Under the pieces are notes generated by a model, which was not told the DNA's origin, made no database searches, and saw only the letters and a program-made list of their open reading frames with translations. The position numbers and the translations under genes were made by a program. Positions 59,451-64,000 of a stretch of 64,000 nt of DNA are shown here, one piece after another. Source of the DNA: Streptosporangium sp. NBC_01756 (GTDB taxonomy: Bacteria > Actinomycetota > Actinomycetes > Streptosporangiales > Streptosporangiaceae); assembly GCF_035917975.1 (NCBI RefSeq), contig NZ_CP109130.1, forward strand, positions 1,798,001 through 1,862,000, written 5' to 3'. Position 1 is the first letter of the stretch. Each line of letters starts with the position of its first letter.

Positions 59451-59627
59451 ATGGCGTTGCAGAGCTTGCAGATAAGCGCGATCACCGCGATGCGGGCCAG
59501 GGATGTCTCCCGGCCCACGCAGGAGCAGCAGGACGGCGCCGACCGGCGCCCCCTCCGTGACGAGAAACCGCGCCGGGAGCCCGCACGCAGGGAACCGCCC
59601 CGCCCCAGGCCGGCCCCCTCCTCCTGA
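59451..59627 (+). CDS. Small 58-residue protein of unknown function
   Basis: The frame runs from ATG 59451 to TGA 59627. The first 20 residues, MALQSLQISAITAMRARDVS, are mildly hydrophobic; the rest is Arg/Pro/Glu-rich and disordered (PRREPARREPPRPRP). GTAAGGGTGACGGC upstream gives a fair ribosome binding site, and a strong hairpin terminator follows directly. These support a real gene, but I know no family. Confidence 0.5.
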   Translation: MALQSLQISAITAMRARDVSRPTQEQQDGADRRPLRDEKPRREPARREPPRPRPAPSS

Positions 59628-59630
59628 AGC

Positions 59631-59686
59631 CCGCCGGAGGAATCCGCCTGCCCGCCCGCGACGGACGGGCGGGCGGATTCCGGCGG
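59631..59686. terminator. Large GC-rich hairpin between the small ORF and rpiB
   Basis: An imperfect stem of more than 20 pairs joins 59631-59658 with 59664-59686 (arms include CCGCCGGA, AATCCGCC and GCCCGCCCG). It lies between convergent genes and would stop transcription from both sides. Confidence 0.75.
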
Positions 59687-59721
59687 AGCGTGCGGGGAGC
59701 GGCGGGACGTGCGATCCGGGC

Positions 59722-60189
59722 CTACGGCAGCGAGGGGAGCTGGCCGATGGTCTCGTAGGAGGTGAGCTGCGCGATCCGGCGGTTGTGCCGCTCGGCGCCC
59801 GAGTAGGCGGTGCCCAGGAAGACCTCGACGAACCGGGTCGCGTCCTGCTGCGTGTGCATCCGCGAGCCGACGCTGACGACGTTGGCGTTGTTGTGCTCGC
59901 GGGCGAGCGTGGCGGTCTCCTCGCTCCACGCCAGGGCGGCGCGGACGCCGCGCACCTTGTTGGCCGCGATCTGCTCCCCGTTGCCCGAGCCGCCGATGAC
60001 GACTCCCAGGCTGCCGGGGTCCTCCGCGACGCCTTCGGCGGCCCGTAGGACGAACGGCGGATAGTCGTCCTCGGGGTCGTAGACGAACGGCCCGCAGTCC
60101 GTCACCTCGTGGCCGTGCTCCTTCAGCCAGGAGACGATGTGATTCTTGAGCTCATAGCCGGCATGGTCGGCACCGATGTAGACGCGCAC
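59722..60189 (-). CDS. rpiB: Ribose-5-phosphate isomerase B
   Basis: Interconverts ribose-5-phosphate and ribulose-5-phosphate in the pentose phosphate pathway. The 155-residue protein begins VRVYIGADHAGYELK and contains GGSGNGEQIAANKVRGVRAA. The catalytic position where E. coli RpiB has cysteine is Glu here, as in the mycobacterial type. ALAWSEETATLAREHNNANV is also conserved. The start is a GTG at 60189; the longer frame runs into the def promoter region. Divergent from def. Confidence 0.93.
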   Translation of the reverse strand: MRVYIGADHAGYELKNHIVSWLKEHGHEVTDCGPFVYDPEDDYPPFVLRAAEGVAEDPGSLGVVIGGSGNGEQIAANKVRGVRAALAWSEETATLAREHNNANVVSVGSRMHTQQDATRFVEVFLGTAYSGAERHNRRIAQLTSYETIGQLPSLP

Positions 60190-60286
60190 CCGCCCAGTTT
60201 CGCAGGTGTGTGTGGACGGCTCGACCCCCACCCCCACTAGAGTAACGACCGGCCTGCCATTCCAACCCTTACAAGAGAGAGTCCCC

Positions 60287-60775
60287 ATGCGTGACATCCG
60301 AGTGGTCGGGGATCCGGTCCTGCGCACGCCCGCCGAGCCGATCGTCGACTTCGACCGTGACCTGCGCCGCCTGATCGACGAGATGTTCGCCGCCATGTAC
60401 GCCGCGCAGGGCGTCGGCCTGGCCGGTCCGCAGGTCGGCGTGGCGAAGCGGGTCTTCGTCTACGACTGCAGCAACCGCAAGGGTCATCTGATCAACCCTG
60501 TGCTGACGGTCGACGACGACACGGAGGTCCTCGACGAGGAGGGCTGCCTGTCCGTGCCCGGCCGCGAGACCGGCACACCGATCTACGCCAGAACTCCCCG
60601 GGCCGCCGGGGTCACCGTCCGCGGTTTCGACCGTCTGGGCCGGCCGGTCCAGCACAAGGCGCGGGGCCTGCTGGCGCGCTGTTTCCAGCACGAGAGCGAC
60701 CACCTCGACGGGCGGCTCTACGTCGACCGCCTCGCCAAGGACGCCGCCCGGAAGGTCCTCCTCCAGGCTCCCTGA
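60287..60775 (+). CDS. def: Peptide deformylase
   Basis: Removes the formyl group from nascent proteins. The three metal/active-site motifs are present: GVGLAGPQVG, EEGCLSVPG and CFQHESDHLDG. The 162-residue length is normal. The ATG at 60287 is preceded by AGAGAGAG and gives the family N-terminus MRDIRVVGDPVLRTPA. A 36-bp tandem duplication spans the last codons and the stop, leaving a second in-frame copy of the ending just downstream. Confidence 0.94.
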   Translation: MRDIRVVGDPVLRTPAEPIVDFDRDLRRLIDEMFAAMYAAQGVGLAGPQVGVAKRVFVYDCSNRKGHLINPVLTVDDDTEVLDEEGCLSVPGRETGTPIYARTPRAAGVTVRGFDRLGRPVQHKARGLLARCFQHESDHLDGRLYVDRLAKDAARKVLLQAP

Positions 60776-60811
60776 CCGGGCGCCCGGAAGGTCCTCCTCC
60801 GGGCTCCCTGA
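60746..60811. repeat. 36-bp tandem duplication across the def stop codon
   Basis: The 30 bases 60746-60775, ending in the def TGA, are repeated at 60782-60811 with one difference (A at 60765, G at 60801). The offset is 36 bp, so the second copy is in the same frame and carries its own TGA. Confidence 0.9.
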
Positions 60812-60835
60812 GCTGGCGGGCCGGGCGCCACGCCT

Positions 60836-61264
60836 TCAGCCGGCCGGAGCCGCGGCGGTGCTCCGGCGCAGCGGCCAGGCCACCAGGCCGAGCCCGGCCA
60901 CGAGGAGCAACGCGATCATGACCCACTCGTTCGAGCCGCCGGGACCGTAGACGTGCCCCCGGCGGCCGGTGTCGAAGGCCCTGACCACCTGCCCCGGGAC
61001 GAGTGTCCCCCGGTCGGTGCCGTAGAGCGCGACCTCCGGGCGCGACTGCCGGCCGCTCCGAAACTCCCCCAGCCAGCTGCACTGCTCGTGGCCGGGATGC
61101 TGGACGCACTCGACCTGACGGGCGGTGAAGGTGCCCCAGGTGCCCTCACCGCGCAGTGCCGCCAGAGCCGGCCCGAGGTTCTGTACGGCGAGCAGCACCA
61201 GCGCCAGCCCACCCACGATGATCACCAGGTCGAACGCGCCCAGACGTTTGGTGCCCAGTTTCAT
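60836..61264 (-). CDS. Two-helix membrane protein with external cysteines
   Basis: A 142-residue protein with a helix near each end (LVIIVGGLALVLLAVQNLG and WVMIALLLVAGLGLVAWPL) and an external loop of about 75 residues carrying two cysteines (VECVQHPGHEQCSWLG) that could form a disulfide. I do not recognise the family. The ATG at 61264 with GAAGGG upstream is chosen over an ATG 27 bases earlier. It is convergent with def. Confidence 0.6.
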   Translation of the reverse strand: MKLGTKRLGAFDLVIIVGGLALVLLAVQNLGPALAALRGEGTWGTFTARQVECVQHPGHEQCSWLGEFRSGRQSRPEVALYGTDRGTLVPGQVVRAFDTGRRGHVYGPGGSNEWVMIALLLVAGLGLVAWPLRRSTAAAPAG

Positions 61265-61383
61265 TCGGCGCCCTTCGGAGAGGCAGAACATTCCTCAGGA
61301 CTGGTTTACCCGGAACCTCCCGTGACGGCCATCCCTGCGGCGTCTCTCAGCACTTTCGAAGAAACCGGCAGCGGCCTCCCGGG

Positions 61384-62793
61384 TCACAACTGGATCGACT
61401 TGATCTCCAGATACTCCTCGAGTCCGAACTCGCCCAGCTCACGTCCCAGGCCCGACTGCTTGTAGCCGCCGAACGGGGCCAGGGGGTTGAACTGGCCCCC
61501 GTTGACGGCCACCTGGCCGGTGCGCAGTCGCCGCGCGACGGAGATCGCGTGCTCCTCGTCGCCCGCCCACACCGCACCGGCCAGGCCGTAGGGAGTGCCG
61601 TTGGCGATGGTGACGGCCTCGTCCTCGCCGCGGGTGTAGGGGATGATCGTCAGGACCGGGCCGAAGATCTCCTCCTGCTCGATCACCATTCCCGGCTCCA
61701 CCCCGGCGAAGACCGTGGGCTCCACGTAGAAGCCCCGGTCCAGGGGCCGGTCGGTGCCTCCGGCGACCAGCCGGGCGCCCTCCTCCTGACCCCGGTTGAT
61801 GTAGCGGACGACCCGGTCGCGCTGCGCGGCGGAGACCAGCGGGCCAAGGCGGGTGAGCTCGTCGAAGGGATCACCCACGGTGTATTTTCCGGCGGCCTCG
61901 ACGGCGAGCCCGACGGCGTCGTCGTACTGGTCCCGATGGACGATCATGCGCGTCCATGCCGAGCAGGTCTGGCCCGAGTTGAGGAAGGCGTTGGCCACGG
62001 TCACCTTGGCCGCCACGGCCAGGTCCGCGTCCGGCAGGACCACGCTGGCCGACTTGCCGCCGAGTTCCAGGGCCACCCGTTTGACGGTCTCGGCGGCGAG
62101 CGAGGCGACCCGCCGGCCGGCGCTCGTGGAGCCGGTGAACGACACCATGTCCACATCGGGGTGGGTGACCAGCGCCTCCCCCGTCACCGGGCCATAGCCG
62201 CTCACCATGTTGAACACCCCGGCGGGCAGCCCGACCTCGTCGAAGATCCCGGTGAGTGCGAAGGCCGCCAGCGGCGCCACCTCACTGGGCTTGAGCACCA
62301 CCGTGCAGCCTGCGGCGAGAGCCGGACCCACCTTGCACACGATCTGGTGGAGCGGGTAGTTCCACGGCGTGATGGCGGCGACCACACCGACCGGTTCGCG
62401 GAAGACGCGGGAGTTGCCGACCCGGCCGCCCTCGAAGTCGTAGGTCTCGGCCAGCTGGCCGTAGGAGGCCAGCACCCCGGCCGGCATCAGCGTCTGCACC
62501 TTCATCGCCACGCCGTACGGTGCACCCATGTCCGTGGCGATGATCCTGGCTATCTGGTCGGAGCGTTCTCGGATCAGCTCGGCGGCCGCGGCGAGGAGTT
62601 TGCCCCGCTCGGCGGAGGGCGTGCTCGACCACGAGGGCAGGGCGGCACGGGCCGCCGCCACGGCAGCCTCGACGTCGGCCGGCGAGCCCGCGGGCACCCT
62701 GTCGATCGTCTCCTCGGTCGCGGGGTTGACGACGTCGATGCTCTCGCCCGACGCCGACGCCCGCCAGGCTCCGTTCAGATAAAGGTGACGCAT
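61384..62793 (-). CDS. NAD(P)-dependent aldehyde dehydrogenase
   Basis: A 469-residue enzyme of the ALDH superfamily. The catalytic cysteine is in [12 protein letters not shown], the general-base glutamate in ALELGGKSA, and the cofactor segment [11 protein letters not shown] and [11 protein letters not shown] are standard. The substrate cannot be read; it is closest to the general aldehyde/betaine-like group. The ATG at 62793 (MRHLYLNG) follows AAGGATGAGAG. A good sigma-70-like promoter lies about 170 bp upstream. Confidence 0.92.
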   Translation of the reverse strand: MRHLYLNGAWRASASGESIDVVNPATEETIDRVPAGSPADVEAAVAAARAALPSWSSTPSAERGKLLAAAAELIRERSDQIARIIATDMGAPYGVAMKVQTLMPAGVLASYGQLAETYDFEGGRVGNSRVFREPVGVVAAITPWNYPLHQIVCKVGPALAAGCTVVLKPSEVAPLAAFALTGIFDEVGLPAGVFNMVSGYGPVTGEALVTHPDVDMVSFTGSTSAGRRVASLAAETVKRVALELGGKSASVVLPDADLAVAAKVTVANAFLNSGQTCSAWTRMIVHRDQYDDAVGLAVEAAGKYTVGDPFDELTRLGPLVSAAQRDRVVRYINRGQEEGARLVAGGTDRPLDRGFYVEPTVFAGVEPGMVIEQEEIFGPVLTIIPYTRGEDEAVTIANGTPYGLAGAVWAGDEEHAISVARRLRTGQVAVNGGQFNPLAPFGGYKQSGLGRELGEFGLEEYLEIKSIQL

Positions 62794-62959
62794 GACTCTC
62801 ATCCTTGCGTGTGAACTGTCATAAGGCGAGAGCCCAGCAGGTCACGGAAGACCGACTCGACCGCATCGAGATCGCAATTTGGCCGAATACGGCTTTCCCG
62901 CTTCGAGTCTGTGGCCGCCCTCCGCGAGGAGGGTACGGCGAAGCACCCTTATAAGTAAC

Positions 62960-62988
62960 AAATTACCGAGATACTTAAAAAGTTGTAA
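62960..62988 (-). promoter_or_regulatory. Candidate promoter for the aldehyde dehydrogenase gene
   Basis: On the minus strand TTACAA (62988-62983) and TAATTT (62965-62960) are separated by 17 bp in an AT-rich island (about 62945-63005), unusual in this genome. Confidence 0.55.
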
Positions 62989-63071
62989 TATTCGGATAAG
63001 AGTGAATGATCACCTTCACCGAGAACCCGTCCCACCCGGTCAGGCGTTCCAGGAAGGACGGGTCCCGCAGG

Positions 63072-63692
63072 TCAGTCGAAGATCGGTCCCCGGGTGCGGG
63101 AACGCTTGAGCTCGAAGAAGCCGTCGACGCCGGCCACCAGGCGGACACCGTCCCAGAGCCTGCCGGCCTCCTCGCCCTTGGGCGCCGGTGAGACGACCGG
63201 GCCGAAGAACGCCACGTCCTCAACCGAGATCACCGGGGTGCCGACCTCCTGGCCGACCCGGTCGATGCCGTCGTTGTGCGAGGCGCGCAGAGCCTCGTCG
63301 AACTCCTCGGAGTCCATCGCGTCGGCGAACGCGCGGTCGAGCCCCGCGGCCTCCAGCGCCTCCTCGACGGTCTCGCGGAGCGTGTCGAGCTGCTTGAGCC
63401 GGCCCTGGTTGTGGAAACGGGTGCCGAGCTCGGTGTAGAGCCGGCCGACGGTCGCGGAGTCGTACTTCTGCTGCACGGCGGTGACCACGCGGACCGGGCC
63501 GAGAGCCTTGCCGATCATCTCGCGGTAGCTCTCGGGCACGTCCTTGCCCTCGTTGAGCACGTTCAGGCTCATGATGTGCCAGCGCGGCTCGATCGGCCGC
63601 ACCTTCTCCACTTCCAGCAGCCAGCGGGAGGTCATCCACGCCCAGGGGCAGAAGGGGTCGAACCAGAGGTCGACCGGGGTGCGCTCAGTCAT
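63072..63692 (-). CDS. DsbA-like oxidoreductase, Rv2466c (mycothiol-dependent nitroreductase) family
   Basis: A 206-residue thioredoxin-fold protein. The N-terminus DLWFDPFCPWAWMTSRWLLE matches mycobacterial Rv2466c, whose active site is CPWC; here it is CPWA (Cys15, Ala18), a monothiol form. GPVRVVTAVQQKY and GTPVISVEDVAFFGPV are conserved. Rv2466c uses mycothiol and acts in oxidative stress. A perfect 7-bp dyad lies just upstream of the start. It is divergent from pepN, an arrangement I recall as common in actinobacteria. Confidence 0.87.
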   Translation of the reverse strand: MTERTPVDLWFDPFCPWAWMTSRWLLEVEKVRPIEPRWHIMSLNVLNEGKDVPESYREMIGKALGPVRVVTAVQQKYDSATVGRLYTELGTRFHNQGRLKQLDTLRETVEEALEAAGLDRAFADAMDSEEFDEALRASHNDGIDRVGQEVGTPVISVEDVAFFGPVVSPAPKGEEAGRLWDGVRLVAGVDGFFELKRSRTRGPIFD

Positions 63693-63708
63693 CTCTCAGC
63701 TTTCTGAT

Positions 63709-63725
63709 CGTGAAGTTTCTTCACG
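63709..63725. promoter_or_regulatory. Dyad operator candidate upstream of the DsbA-like gene
   Basis: CGTGAAG TTT CTTCACG is a perfect 7-bp inverted repeat with a 3-bp spacer, 17 bp upstream of the DsbA-like start codon and within the divergent region shared with pepN. Confidence 0.45.
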
Positions 63726-63913
63726 TAACGACAACCCACGGCGCCGAGTTTCCTATTCCGCTTATCGGTTATCCCGTTGACTGGCCGCTTTATCCCCAGA
63801 TGAAGTGATCTGCTCGTCTCAGGGCCTTCCGGGCGACGATCTTCTGTCTCACGTGGCAAGATTCAGGAACCCCTTCGCAACGGAGCGGGGGAAGTTGTGA
63901 CGAGGGAGCGGTA

Positions 63914-64000
63914 GTGGCAGGCAATCTGACCCGTGACGAGGCTCGTGCGCGCGCGCGTCTGCTCAGTGTGCAGTCCTATGCGGTGGAGCTCGACCTGACC
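63914..64000 (+). CDS. pepN: Aminopeptidase N, N-terminal part
   Basis: The first 29 codons of an M1-family zinc aminopeptidase, cut by the window end. The reading VAGNLTRDEARARARLLSVQ followed by SYAVELDLT matches the start of actinobacterial PepN. GGGAG precedes the GTG start at 63914. The catalytic HExxH lies beyond the window. The gene removes N-terminal residues from peptides in the cytoplasm. Confidence 0.85.
   Translation, partial: MAGNLTRDEARARARLLSVQSYAVELDLT

Overview
The window is high-GC chromosomal DNA from a filamentous actinomycete, most likely of the order Streptosporangiales. The evidence is the gene order (radical-SAM pair, rne, rplU, rpmA, obg, proB, proA; mreBCD-pbp2-rodA; clpP1-clpP2-clpX beside valS), frequent GTG starts with GGAG-type ribosome binding sites, a CU044_5270-type protein beside an ECF sigma factor, and several SpoIIE-type and RsbW-type regulators. 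It is mostly core genome with a more variable right half. I saw no prophage, CRISPR array or biosynthetic gene cluster.

Left part (1-25.8 kb, almost all minus strand). After the end of an M48 metallopeptidase gene come a membrane Ser/Thr kinase, a DoxX membrane operon and, on the plus strand, an ornithine cyclodeaminase-family gene. A transposase remnant separates that gene from proA. Reading back against the coordinates, one long block runs ndk, mreB-mreC-mreD-pbp2-rodA (lateral cell wall synthesis), an APH-fold kinase, two radical-SAM-associated proteins, RNase E/G, ribosomal proteins L21 and L27, the GTPase Obg, and proB-proA (proline synthesis). Upstream of ndk lie an MFS transporter, a DUF4233 protein and folC.

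Middle (25.8-39.4 kb, minus strand). A complete 16S-23S-5S rRNA operon without spacer tRNAs sits between valS and folC. Its leader carries two candidate promoters and an antitermination box. Beyond valS are clpX, the clpP2-clpP1 pair and the trigger factor gene, forming a protein quality-control cluster. Most units here end in strong hairpin terminators.

Right part (39.5-64 kb, mixed strands). This is rich in regulators: an XRE/DUF5753 repressor divergent from an RsbW-like ATPase, a CrtI-like flavoprotein translationally coupled to a GAF-SpoIIE-HATPase phosphatase, a DeoR-galT operon, an ECF sigma factor with a coupled membrane protein, a MarR regulator, a site-2 protease, an atypical NarL-type response regulator and a second, membrane-bound SpoIIE phosphatase. 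A c-di-AMP (ydaO-type) riboswitch precedes a secreted coiled-coil cell-wall protein. tRNA-Pro and tRNA-Gly flank an orphan SUKH-family gene. The right edge holds housekeeping genes (rpiB, def, an aldehyde dehydrogenase gene, a Rv2466c-like DsbA gene) and the start of pepN.

Family assignments rest on recognising motifs and family-typical sequence by eye; no database search was run. Where the longest open frame is clearly extended, I chose the start codon from Shine-Dalgarno spacing and family length. The most unusual observations are the TGCA-rich divergent control region at 40.5 kb, the TTA codon in the coupled CrtI/SpoIIE operon, two unannotated short frames that end in ATGA overlaps with downstream genes, a degenerate repeat array beside the rRNA operon, and a 36-bp tandem duplication spanning the def stop codon.
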